Origin: Candidatus Aminicenantes bacterium RBG_13_64_14
GTDB lineage: Bacteria; Acidobacteriota; Aminicenantia; Aminicenantales; Saccharicenantaceae
Direction of reading: 5' to 3'
Length of the DNA stretch: 12,501 nt
Assembly (NCBI GenBank): GCA_001773855.1
Contig: MEXZ01000008.1
Location: 1 to 12,501 of the forward strand
Within the stretch, counting starts at the first letter, position 1, and each line of letters starts with the position of its first letter. A program made the position numbers and the translations under genes. The notes below the pieces were generated by a model. That model made no database searches. It was not told where the DNA came from and saw only the letters and a program-made list of their open reading frames with translations. Below, piece after piece: positions 1 through 7,087 of this stretch.

Positions 1-68
1 ATGCCCTGCGCAAGTCCTATCCTTGGCGCCTGGCCCAGCCGCTCATCCCGATGAAGGACAAGGTTTAA
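1..68 (+). CDS. nuoC: NADH-quinone oxidoreductase subunit C, 3' end only
   Basis: Only the last 21 complete codons and the TAA stop (66-68) are present; the reading frame starts at base 3. The visible tail begins ALRKSYP. The partial codon before it ends in AT, compatible with His, so it may read HALRKSYP, close to the conserved HPLRKDYP near the end of the NuoC 30-kDa family. It sits one base upstream of nuoD, the normal place for nuoC in complex I operons. NuoC is a peripheral-arm subunit that packs against NuoD near the quinone site and carries no cofactor. After the LRKxYP motif only about 15 residues follow, a short tail compared with many NuoC proteins. The identification rests mainly on position plus this short motif. 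Confidence 0.65.
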   Translation, partial: ALRKSYPWRLAQPLIPMKDKV

Positions 69-69
69 G

Positions 70-1422
70 ATGGTTTCAAGGATCCAGCGGGAGGCCCGGC
101 CGGAGAGCATGCTCCTCAATATGGGCCCCTCCCATCCCGCCATGCACGGTACGATCCGCATCATGCTCGAGCTCGACGCCGAGAGGATCCTCAACGCCGA
201 GGTCGAGGTCGGTTACCTTCACCGCGGCTTCGAAAAGACCTGCGAGAACAAAACCTATTTCAACCTTCTGCCCTACACCGACCGGCTCAATTACGTCTCG
301 CCCCTCATCAACAACCTCGGTTATGCGATGACCATGGAAAAAATGTTGGGGGTCAGCGTCCCCGAGCGGGCCCAGCTCATCCGCGTCCTGATGAGCGAGC
401 TCTCCCGCGTTTCCGACCACGTGACCTGCCTCGCGGCCATGGCCATGGAGTGCGGCGCCTTCACGGTCTTCCTTTACATGATGAAGGCCAGGGAATTTCT
501 CTGGAATACGATCGAGTTCACGACCGGCGCCCGGATGACGACCTCCTATATCAGAATAGGCGGCGTCCGCGCCGACCTCCACCCGGACTGGCGGGGTTCG
601 CTGGCCACAGCCGTCCGCGAAACGCGGCGGGTCCTCAAGGACGTCGGCGGCCTGCTCGACAAGAACAGCATTTTCCAGGGCCGGACCCGGGGCGTCGGCG
701 TCATCTCGAAGGAAGACGCCCTATCCTACGGCTGGACCGGGCCCTGCTTGAGGTCGACGGGCATCCCCTACGATGTCCGCAAAGCCAGCCCGTATCTTGT
801 CTACGATAAGCTCGACTTCGAGGTGCCGGTCGGCGAGTTCGGGGACAACTTCGACCGCTACCGCGTCCGGATGCGGGAGATGGAACAGAGTTTGAGGCTC
901 CTCGAACAAGTCGCCGTCCTCATCCCCGACGCGGCGCCCATCAGCGGAGAGCCGGCGATCGAACCGTCCGAAGCCGTCCGCGGCTCGCGGCGGCAGAAGA
1001 CCGCCGCCCGTATCCGCCTCTCGCCCAACCTCGAAGGGTCTGAAAAGGCGCGTTACGCAGATCTGATGACCCCGGACAAGTCCGCCGCGCTTGGCAGCAC
1101 CGCGTGCGGTGTCGTCGTCCCTCCGAAAGAGGACACCTATACCACTATGGAGGGCCTCATCGGCCACTTCCTCTTTTTCATGAACGGCCACGGCATCCGG
1201 CCGCCCAAGGGGGATGTCTATTTTTCCGTCGAAGGCGGAAACGGAGAGGTCGGCTTCTACGTCGTCTCCGACGGCACCGACCGTCCCTACCGCCTGCATC
1301 TGAGGGCGCCCTGTTTCCACGTCGTCTCCGCCCTGGAGCAGTTGATCAAGGGTCGGCTCCTGGCCGACGTCATCCCGACTTTCGGGTCGATGAACATGAT
1401 CGGGGGGGAGCTCGACCGATGA
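70..1422 (+). CDS. nuoD: NADH-quinone oxidoreductase subunit D (49-kDa quinone-binding subunit), with an internal insertion
   Basis: NuoD forms much of the quinone-reduction pocket of complex I at the membrane interface. The 450-residue product shows GPSHPAMHG (19-27), GYLHRGFEK (48-56), IRIGGVRADL, the YDVRKASPY stretch and the typical end MNMIGGELDR. His26 and Tyr75 align with His38 and Tyr87 of Thermus Nqo4, the pair that contacts the quinone headgroup, so the protein should be active. The ATG lies one base after the nuoC stop, with AAGG six bases upstream. The family is usually about 390-420 residues. The excess here is mostly an insertion at roughly residues 294-347, between IPDAAPISG and VVPPKEDTY, rich in charged and small residues. 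The frame stays open through it and normal NuoD sequence resumes after it, so it looks like a real loop rather than a frameshift. Confidence 0.97.
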   Translation: MVSRIQREARPESMLLNMGPSHPAMHGTIRIMLELDAERILNAEVEVGYLHRGFEKTCENKTYFNLLPYTDRLNYVSPLINNLGYAMTMEKMLGVSVPERAQLIRVLMSELSRVSDHVTCLAAMAMECGAFTVFLYMMKAREFLWNTIEFTTGARMTTSYIRIGGVRADLHPDWRGSLATAVRETRRVLKDVGGLLDKNSIFQGRTRGVGVISKEDALSYGWTGPCLRSTGIPYDVRKASPYLVYDKLDFEVPVGEFGDNFDRYRVRMREMEQSLRLLEQVAVLIPDAAPISGEPAIEPSEAVRGSRRQKTAARIRLSPNLEGSEKARYADLMTPDKSAALGSTACGVVVPPKEDTYTTMEGLIGHFLFFMNGHGIRPPKGDVYFSVEGGNGEVGFYVVSDGTDRPYRLHLRAPCFHVVSALEQLIKGRLLADVIPTFGSMNMIGGELDR

Positions 1423-1901
1423 GCCATGCCCCTTCCGCCGCGACCCTGAAGAAGATCGAAGGGATGATCGCGTCCTATCCCGAAAGATCGGCGGCCCTGC
1501 TCCCGGTCCTGCGCGCCGTTCAGGAAGAGTCGGGCTGCGTTTCGCCCGAGGCCGAAGCCTGGGTCGCCGCGAAACTCGGGATCCGGCCGATCCAGGTCCG
1601 TGAAGTCCTCTCCTTTTACACCATGTTCCGCCTCAAGCCCTCGGGGAAAACGACGATACAGGTCTGCCGGAACTTGAGCTGCACCCTGGCCGGCGCGGAA
1701 GACATCATCGGGTTTCTGAGGGAAAAGCTCCGGGTCGGGCCGGACGGGACGACACCCGACGGCCGGATCACCCTGGTCACGGTCGAGTGTCTAGGAAACT
1801 GCGACCAGGCCCCGTGCTTTCAGATCGACGGCGTTGATCACGGGCGGGTGACGTGCGAAAGCGCGGCCGCCCTCATCGAGGAGCTCGAAGCGCATGATTG
1901 A
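1419..1901 (+). CDS. nuoE: NADH-quinone oxidoreductase subunit E (24-kDa, [2Fe-2S] N1a)
   Basis: NuoE is the small subunit of the NADH-dehydrogenase module and binds the [2Fe-2S] cluster N1a beside the FMN of NuoF. The product is 160 residues, a normal length. The thioredoxin-like ferredoxin domain carries its four cluster cysteines at Cys83 and Cys88 (CRNLSC) and Cys124 and Cys128 (CLGNC). The N-terminal helical part includes VREVLSFYTMF, typical of the family. I chose the ATG at 1419 because it overlaps the nuoD stop as ATGA and gives the expected N-terminus; the frame stays open further upstream but without family similarity. It overlaps nuoF by 8 bases at its 3' end, which suggests translational coupling along the operon. 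Confidence 0.97.
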   Translation: MSHAPSAATLKKIEGMIASYPERSAALLPVLRAVQEESGCVSPEAEAWVAAKLGIRPIQVREVLSFYTMFRLKPSGKTTIQVCRNLSCTLAGAEDIIGFLREKLRVGPDGTTPDGRITLVTVECLGNCDQAPCFQIDGVDHGRVTCESAAALIEELEAHD

Positions 1902-3141
1902 AGACGCCGTCCGCCTCATTCCTGCCGACGATTCCTCCTGGCGGCTCGAGGCCTATCTCCGCCGCGGCGGCTACCAGGCGGCCCGCAAGGCCGTGACCTC
2001 CATGGCCCCACAGGATGTCATCGCCGAGGTCCGCCGGTCCGGCCTCCGAGGCAGGGGAGGGGCGGGCTTTCCCGCCGGCCTTAAGTGGTCGTTCGTCCCT
2101 CAAGGCGGAACGGCGCCGAAGTATCTCTGCGTCAACGCCGACGAGGGCGAGCCGGGCACGTTCAAGGACCGGGCCATCCTCGTCCGCAACCCCCACCAGC
2201 TCCTCGAAGGCATCATCATCGCCGCCTTCGGCGTCGGGATCGGCCAAGCGTTCATTTACGTCCGCGGCGAATACGCGAGCATCGCCGGTCGGCTGGAGGA
2301 GGCTCTGGCGGAGGCCCGCGCAAAAGGTTTCCTCGGCCCCGGCATCTTCGGCTCGGACTTCGGCCTCGAGGTCGTCGTCCACTTCGGGGCGGGGGCCTAT
2401 ATCTGCGGCGAAGAGACGGCGCTCCTCGAATCGGTCGAAGGCCGGCGAGGCCAGCCCCGCCTCAAGCCGCCCTTTCCGGCCGTGGTCGGGCTCTTCCGCT
2501 CACCGACGGTCATCAACAACGTCGAGACGCTGTCCAACATCCCCTCTATCATCGGCCGCGGCGCGGACTGGTTTGCGGCCCAGGGAATCCTCAAGGACGG
2601 GGGCACGCGGCTCTTCGGCGTCAGCGGAGCCGTCCGGCGCCCGGGACTCTACGAGCTTCCCGTGGGCACGCCGCTGCGAACGATCATCGAGACCCACGCC
2701 GGCGGGCCGCCCGATGGCGTCGCGATCAAGGCGGTCGTTCCCGGGGGACTCTCGGCTCCCGTCCTCAGGCCGGATGAGCTCGATGTCCCCATGGACTTCG
2801 ATTCGCTGGCCAGGGCGGGCTCCATGCTCGGTTCGGCTGGTGTCATCGTCATCGGCGACCGGACGCCCATCCTCGACGTCCTCGAGGTCACGGCCCGCTT
2901 CTACGCCCACGAATCCTGCGGTCAGTGCACGCCCTGCCGGCTGGGGACGTCCTGGATCCACAAGATCGTATCCCGGATGGCCGGAGGCAAGGGCCGGCCG
3001 GCCGACCTCGACCTGATCCTTGATCTCGCCGGCGGCATGAAGGGGCGGACCATTTGTCCCATGGGCGATGCGGCGGCCCTGCCCGTCCACGCGCTCGTCT
3101 CGAAATTCCGGGACGAGCTCGAACAGGAGTTCTCGCGGTGA
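1894..3141 (+). CDS. nuoF: NADH-quinone oxidoreductase subunit F (51-kDa, NADH and FMN site, N3 cluster)
   Basis: NuoF oxidises NADH and passes electrons through FMN to the [4Fe-4S] cluster N3, at the tip of the peripheral arm. The 415-residue product has the glycine-rich GRGGAGFPAGLKW (53-65), NADEGEPGTFKDR (81-93) and GAGAYICGEETALL (from 165), which together build the FMN and NADH pockets. An SLBB-type middle domain (about 230-320) follows. The N3 ligands are Cys342, Cys345 and Cys348 in SCGQCTPCR, plus Cys388 in TICPMGD. All expected ligands are present and the length is close to the family norm. The start ATG at 1894 lies inside the end of nuoE (8-base overlap). The stop TGA at 3139-3141 overlaps the probable GTG start of nuoG. 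Confidence 0.98.
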   Translation: MIEDAVRLIPADDSSWRLEAYLRRGGYQAARKAVTSMAPQDVIAEVRRSGLRGRGGAGFPAGLKWSFVPQGGTAPKYLCVNADEGEPGTFKDRAILVRNPHQLLEGIIIAAFGVGIGQAFIYVRGEYASIAGRLEEALAEARAKGFLGPGIFGSDFGLEVVVHFGAGAYICGEETALLESVEGRRGQPRLKPPFPAVVGLFRSPTVINNVETLSNIPSIIGRGADWFAAQGILKDGGTRLFGVSGAVRRPGLYELPVGTPLRTIIETHAGGPPDGVAIKAVVPGGLSAPVLRPDELDVPMDFDSLARAGSMLGSAGVIVIGDRTPILDVLEVTARFYAHESCGQCTPCRLGTSWIHKIVSRMAGGKGRPADLDLILDLAGGMKGRTICPMGDAAALPVHALVSKFRDELEQEFSR

Positions 3142-4640
3142 GCGGGATGAAGATGGTCGGCCTCAAGCTCGACGGTCGGACCGTCCAAGCGCCCGAGGGG
3201 ACCAGCGTCCTCAAGGCCGCGGAGCTGGCGGGGATCGCCATACCGCATTTTTGCTACCATCCGGCCTTCGAAGCCGAGGGCAACTGCCGGATGTGCCTCG
3301 TCGAGATCGAGGATCTGCCGAAACTGGAGCTGGCCTGTTCGACCGTCGTCAGGGAGGGCCTGATCGTGCGAACGTCGACGCCGAGCGTTCTCCAGGCCCG
3401 CAAGGATGTCCTCGAGTTCCTGCTCGCCGAGCACCCCCTTGATTGTCCCATCTGCGACAAGGCCGGGGAGTGCAAGCTCCAGGAGTACTACGACCGGCAC
3501 GGGCTTTTCCCCGGGCGGTTCGTCGAAGCCAAAGAAAAGAGGGACAAGAAAGTCGCGATCGGCAAGGGGCTCCTCCTCGACCGCGAGCGATGCATCCTCT
3601 GCACCCGCTGCGTCCGCTTCCTGCGCAAGGTCACGGGGACGGGCGAGCTCGGCGTTTTCGAGCGGGGCGTGCGGGCGGAGATCGGGACTTACGACGGCGT
3701 CCCGGTCGACAACAACTACTCGGGCAATCTTGTCGACATCTGCCCCGTGGGGGCCATCACGGATACCGATTTCCGGTTCAAGACGAGGGCCTGGTTCCTT
3801 AAAAAGGGACCGACCGTCTGCCCCATCTGCAGCCGCGGCTGTGCCGTCGTCGTCGAATCCGTAACCGGCTATCCGCTGGGAATAGACGAGAGGAAAGTTT
3901 TCCGGATCAAGGCGGGGGAGAACCCCTCGGTCAACGGCACCTGGATATGCGACCTCGGCCGGGCCGGCCGCCGCGACATCGACGAGAGAAGGCATGTGCG
4001 GGTCATGAAGAACGCCGTTCCGGAGGAAGAGCTTTCCTGGCAGAAGGCGCTCGCGGATGTCACGGCCAGGATCCGGGCCGTCCCCGGGCCCGAGCGCTCC
4101 GCCAAGATCGCCGTCGTCCTGAACAGCCGCCTGACTTGCGAAGAGCTGGTTTTGGCGAGGAGGATATTCGCTGAGAGCTTGGGCCTCGGGAAAATCTCCT
4201 TCGCCGACCCGAAGCCTGGCGCCGCGGACGGGTTCTTGCTCACGGAAGAGCGCGTGCCCAACGCCCGTGGCGTCCTCCAGTCCGGATTCTCACCGGTCCT
4301 CCCGGACCTCGACACGCTCGCGGCCGCCGAGGTCGTCCTCGTCTTCGGCTCGCATCTCCTCGAGCATTTCTCCGAAGAAGCCATTTCCCGGGCCCTGGCG
4401 GGAATTCCCTCGAAATTCCTCTTCTCCGCCCACGCAGGCCCGCTCGACCGGTCGGCCGAGATCGTCTTTCCGGTCGCCGTTCCGGCTGAAAAATCAGGGA
4501 CTTATGTCAACATCGACGGTCTCCGTCAGTCCTTCGGCCGGGCTGTCGAGCCGCCGCCCGGCGTCGTTCCCGAACTTGAGATTTTCGGGTGCTTGGCGAA
4601 CGGTCTCGGCTTGAACAGGGGAGAGCCCGATGCTTGTTGA
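3138..4640 (+). CDS. nuoG: NADH-quinone oxidoreductase subunit G (short form, multiple Fe-S clusters)
   Basis: NuoG carries the electron wire from NuoF towards the quinone arm. With a GTG start at 3138 it is 500 residues. GTG is preferred because AGGAG (3125-3129) lies 8 bases upstream and GTGA overlaps the nuoF stop; ATGs at 3147 and 3153 are alternatives. The ligand sets are complete: N1b Cys39, 50, 53, 67; N5 His99, Cys103, 106, 112; N4 Cys152, 155, 158, 202; and an N7-type set Cys228, 231, 235, 271. The remainder is a shortened molybdopterin-oxidoreductase-like region that still shows LVFGSHLLEHF and AEKSGTYVNIDG. Many NuoG proteins run to 680-900 residues, so much of that domain is missing. 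The frame ends cleanly and overlaps nuoH by 11 bases, arguing against a sequencing break. Confidence 0.96.
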   Translation: MSGMKMVGLKLDGRTVQAPEGTSVLKAAELAGIAIPHFCYHPAFEAEGNCRMCLVEIEDLPKLELACSTVVREGLIVRTSTPSVLQARKDVLEFLLAEHPLDCPICDKAGECKLQEYYDRHGLFPGRFVEAKEKRDKKVAIGKGLLLDRERCILCTRCVRFLRKVTGTGELGVFERGVRAEIGTYDGVPVDNNYSGNLVDICPVGAITDTDFRFKTRAWFLKKGPTVCPICSRGCAVVVESVTGYPLGIDERKVFRIKAGENPSVNGTWICDLGRAGRRDIDERRHVRVMKNAVPEEELSWQKALADVTARIRAVPGPERSAKIAVVLNSRLTCEELVLARRIFAESLGLGKISFADPKPGAADGFLLTEERVPNARGVLQSGFSPVLPDLDTLAAAEVVLVFGSHLLEHFSEEAISRALAGIPSKFLFSAHAGPLDRSAEIVFPVAVPAEKSGTYVNIDGLRQSFGRAVEPPPGVVPELEIFGCLANGLGLNRGEPDAC

Positions 4641-5679
4641 CGTCCTCATCGTCCTCGTCAAGGTCGTCCTCACCCTGACCTGGACGCTCCTCCTCGCACT
4701 CTTCCTCACCTGGGTCGAGCGAAAGCAGAGCGCGGTCATGCAGGACCGTATCGGGGCCAACCGGGCTTCCGTCTTCGGCCTGCGCCTCTTCGGGCTTTTC
4801 CAGCCCTTCGCCGACGCCATCAAGATGCTCTTTAAGGAGGACTTCGTCCCGTCATTCTCCCAGCGCTTCCTGCATTGGCTGGCCCCGGCGATATCCTTCT
4901 TTTTCGTGGCCGTGACCATGGTCGCCGTTCCTTTCGGTGACGCCGTTCGCCTCTTCGGCCGGAGGATCCCCCTCCAGGTCGCCGACCTCAACGCGGCCCT
5001 CCTCTTCGTGCTGGCCATGCTGAGCCTCGGCATCTACGGCATCCTCATCGGCGGCTGGGCCTCGAGGAACAGGTTCGCCCTGATCGGCAGCCTTCGCGGC
5101 GCGGCCCAGATCATCTCCTACGAGGTCGCCCTGGGGCTCTCCCTCGTCGGTTTGATCATGGTTTTTCCGTCGCTCCGGCTGTCGAAGATCGTCGAGTTCC
5201 AGGGCGGGACGCTCTTCGGGTTCCTGCCCAAGTGGGGGATCTTCCTCCAGCCACTGGGCTTCGCCGTCTTTTTCCTGGCCGGCCTGGCCGAAACGAAGAG
5301 GGTGCCGTTCGACCTGCCGGAGGGCGAATCGGAGATCATCGGCTTCTACACGGAGTACGGCGGGTTGAAGTTCGGCCTGTTCATGTTCGCCGATTTCCTC
5401 GAAGTCATCGTCCTCTCCTCCCTCGCCGTGACCCTTTTCTTCGGCGGCTGGCAGGTCCCCTGGCTCGGGGGCCTCAAGCTCGCGCCCTGGGCCGTGACCG
5501 TCCTCCAGGTCCTGGCCTTCAACCTCAAGGTGTTCTTCTTCTGCTGGCTCCAGGTCCTCGTCCGCTGGACGTATCCGCGGTTCCGCTACGACCAGCTCAT
5601 GGACTTCGGCTGGAAGGTCCTTGTTCCGCTGGGCGTCGTCAACATCCTGGTCACCGGGCTCGTCCTGGCGTTGCGTTAG
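4630..5679 (+). CDS. nuoH: NADH-quinone oxidoreductase subunit H (membrane anchor next to the quinone chamber)
   Basis: NuoH is the integral membrane subunit that joins the peripheral arm to the membrane arm and lines the quinone entry channel. The 349-residue product has about eight hydrophobic helices. Conserved cytoplasmic loops include WVERKQSAVMQDRIGANR (28-45), QPFADAIKMLFKED, ISYEVALGLSLVG and the hallmark AETKRVPFDLPEGESE (220-235) followed by TEYGGLKFGLF. A small deviation is Ala43 where the family normally has Pro in RIGPNR. The ATG at 4630 lies inside the end of nuoG. AGGGGAGA at 4617-4624 provides a good ribosome binding site. nuoI follows after 10 bases. Confidence 0.98.
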   Translation: MLVDVLIVLVKVVLTLTWTLLLALFLTWVERKQSAVMQDRIGANRASVFGLRLFGLFQPFADAIKMLFKEDFVPSFSQRFLHWLAPAISFFFVAVTMVAVPFGDAVRLFGRRIPLQVADLNAALLFVLAMLSLGIYGILIGGWASRNRFALIGSLRGAAQIISYEVALGLSLVGLIMVFPSLRLSKIVEFQGGTLFGFLPKWGIFLQPLGFAVFFLAGLAETKRVPFDLPEGESEIIGFYTEYGGLKFGLFMFADFLEVIVLSSLAVTLFFGGWQVPWLGGLKLAPWAVTVLQVLAFNLKVFFFCWLQVLVRWTYPRFRYDQLMDFGWKVLVPLGVVNILVTGLVLALR

Positions 5680-5689
5680 GAAACTCGTG

Positions 5690-6154
5690 ATGAAAATCGG
5701 ACGCGTTCTGAAAGAACTCCTGAGAGGAGCGGGGATCACCGCCCGCCACTTCTTCGTCAACATGGTCTTCCACACCCTGAAGCTCTTCGGCGTCAGGACG
5801 AAAAGAAGGGGAGCGGTGACCATCCAGTATCCCGAAGAACGCAAGGAGCTCTCGCCCCGCCACCGCAGTCTCCACCGGGTCCTTTCCCGCGAGGACGGCA
5901 AACCCCGCTGTGTCGCCTGCATGCTCTGCGTCACCGTCTGTCCCTCCGAGTGCCTCTCGGTCGAAGCCGCGGAGGACGACGACCCCGAGGTCCAGAAATA
6001 CCCGGCCCGGTTCGTCGTTGACCTCAGCCGCTGCTGTTTCTGCGGTTTCTGCGTCGAGGCCTGCCCGGTCGACGCCATCCGCATGGACACGGGCGAGATC
6101 CGCCTCGCTTCATATGCCCGGTCCGGGCTCGATCTTCCCTTGGAGAAACGGTGA
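5690..6154 (+). CDS. nuoI: NADH-quinone oxidoreductase subunit I (two [4Fe-4S] clusters, N6a and N6b)
   Basis: NuoI relays electrons from NuoG to the N2 cluster in NuoB. The 154-residue product starts with an amphipathic, basic helical region (ARHFFVNMVFHTLK) that in this family lies along the membrane surface. Two ferredoxin motifs follow: Cys74, 77, 80, 84 (CVACMLCVTVCP) and Cys115, 118, 121, 125 (CCFCGFCVEACPVDAI). Both are complete. The ATG at 5690 is chosen with AGGA at 5678-5681 eight bases upstream; an adjacent in-frame GTG at 5687 is possible but more closely spaced. The stop overlaps the GTG start of the hydrolase gene by four bases. nuoJ, expected next in a standard operon, is absent. 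Confidence 0.97.
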   Translation: MKIGRVLKELLRGAGITARHFFVNMVFHTLKLFGVRTKRRGAVTIQYPEERKELSPRHRSLHRVLSREDGKPRCVACMLCVTVCPSECLSVEAAEDDDPEVQKYPARFVVDLSRCCFCGFCVEACPVDAIRMDTGEIRLASYARSGLDLPLEKR

Positions 6155-7032
6155 GCTCTCGGCTTGACCGAATCGCCATTGGCGACATCGAAATCATCCG
6201 GCTCCTCGACGGAACGTTCCGCGTCGACGGAGGGGCCATGTTTGGCGTCGTCCCTAAGACGCTCTGGGCCAAGCGGGCCGTCCCCGACGGGGAAAACCGG
6301 ATCACTCTTGCCCTCAATTGTTTCCTCATCCGGACGCCGGAAGCGACCCTCCTCCTCGACACCGGGGTCGGCCCCAACGTCGACAGGCGCTACGTGGACT
6401 TTTATTCGTTCGAGCGGGACCCGGGCCTCTTCGGACTCCTGGGCGGCCTGGGCCTAAAACCCTCCGCTATCGACATCGTCGTCAACAGCCACCTCCATTT
6501 CGACCACTGCGGCGGGAACACCCTGCGGACCTCCGAGGGCGGTTGGACCCCCGCCTTTCCCAGGGCCCGTTATGTCGTCCAACGCGGCGAATGGGAGCAG
6601 GCTCTCCATCCCGTCGATCGGGACAAGCCGAGCTACATTCCGGCCCGGTTGAAGGCGCTGAGCGGCCACGGGACACTATCCCTCGCCGAAGGCGATGCCC
6701 ATGTCACTCCGGGTGTCGAGGCCGTCCTTGTCCCGGGGCACACGGCCTTTCACCAGGGCATCAAAGTCGTCTCCGGCGGACGGACGTTCTTCTATCTTGG
6801 CGACGCCGTTCCTACCGCGTCCCACATCGACCTTCCGTATATCATGAGCTATGACCTCTATCCCGTGGATACGTTCAACAACAAGAAAGCGCTCTTGACG
6901 CGGGCCTCGGAGGAGGGCTGGGTCGTGGCTTTCAGCCACGACCTCGACCATCCTTTCGGGACTCTTACGCGCTCTGGAAAGGGTCTGGATTTCGTCCCCG
7001 CGGGCGCCGCTCAGGGGCTGAATAAAGATTGA
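6151..7032 (+). CDS. Metallo-beta-lactamase-fold hydrolase (YtnP/AiiA lactonase-like subfamily), coupled to nuoI
   Basis: This 293-residue product is a metal-dependent hydrolase of the MBL fold. It has the metal site H114-x-H116-x-D118-H119 in NSHLHFDHCGG, His197 in PGHTAFHQG, Asp218 in YLGDA and His263 in FSHDLDHP, so both metal positions look intact. The stretch RYVVQRGEWEQAL after the first motif, and the overall spacing, recall the YtnP/AiiA group that includes acyl-homoserine-lactone lactonases. The substrate cannot be read from sequence. No signal peptide is seen, so it is probably cytoplasmic. The GTG start forms a GTGA overlap with the nuoI stop, and GGAG (6142-6145) lies five bases upstream; the next in-frame ATG (6238) would remove the first strands. 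It occupies the place where nuoJ would be expected. Its stop codon falls within the next promoter's -35 box. Confidence 0.9.
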   Translation: MSSRLDRIAIGDIEIIRLLDGTFRVDGGAMFGVVPKTLWAKRAVPDGENRITLALNCFLIRTPEATLLLDTGVGPNVDRRYVDFYSFERDPGLFGLLGGLGLKPSAIDIVVNSHLHFDHCGGNTLRTSEGGWTPAFPRARYVVQRGEWEQALHPVDRDKPSYIPARLKALSGHGTLSLAEGDAHVTPGVEAVLVPGHTAFHQGIKVVSGGRTFFYLGDAVPTASHIDLPYIMSYDLYPVDTFNNKKALLTRASEEGWVVAFSHDLDHPFGTLTRSGKGLDFVPAGAAQGLNKD

Positions 7033-7057
7033 CTTTTCCAGCTCCTGTCCTTATGAT
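7029..7057 (+). promoter_or_regulatory. Sigma-70-type promoter for the malic enzyme gene
   Basis: TTGACT at 7029-7034 and TATGAT at 7052-7057 are separated by 17 bases, one mismatch from consensus in each box and ideal spacing. Transcription would begin near 7064, leaving a leader of about 24 bases before the ribosome binding site and ATG at 7088. The -35 box overlaps the stop codon of the upstream hydrolase gene. This separates the malic enzyme unit from the nuo operon, although I see no terminator between them, so read-through is possible. Confidence 0.8.
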
Positions 7058-7087
7058 AAATCTTCGCAATTTTCAGGAGGTTATTAT

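Noticed and set aside
3054..3137. Upstream extension of the nuoG frame to an ATG at 3054
   Set aside because: The extra 28 residues lie wholly inside nuoF and have no ferredoxin-domain similarity. GTG 3138 has a good ribosome binding site and the normal N-terminus.
2922..3995. Long open frame on the minus strand (357 codons) opposite nuoF and nuoG
   Set aside because: GC-rich coding DNA often leaves the opposite strand open. The translation has no recognisable motifs and the + strand genes are certain.
4852..6090. Long open frame on the minus strand (412 codons) opposite nuoH and nuoI
   Set aside because: Shadow of nuoH and nuoI; the product is low-complexity, rich in Glu, Asp and Arg, with no family features.
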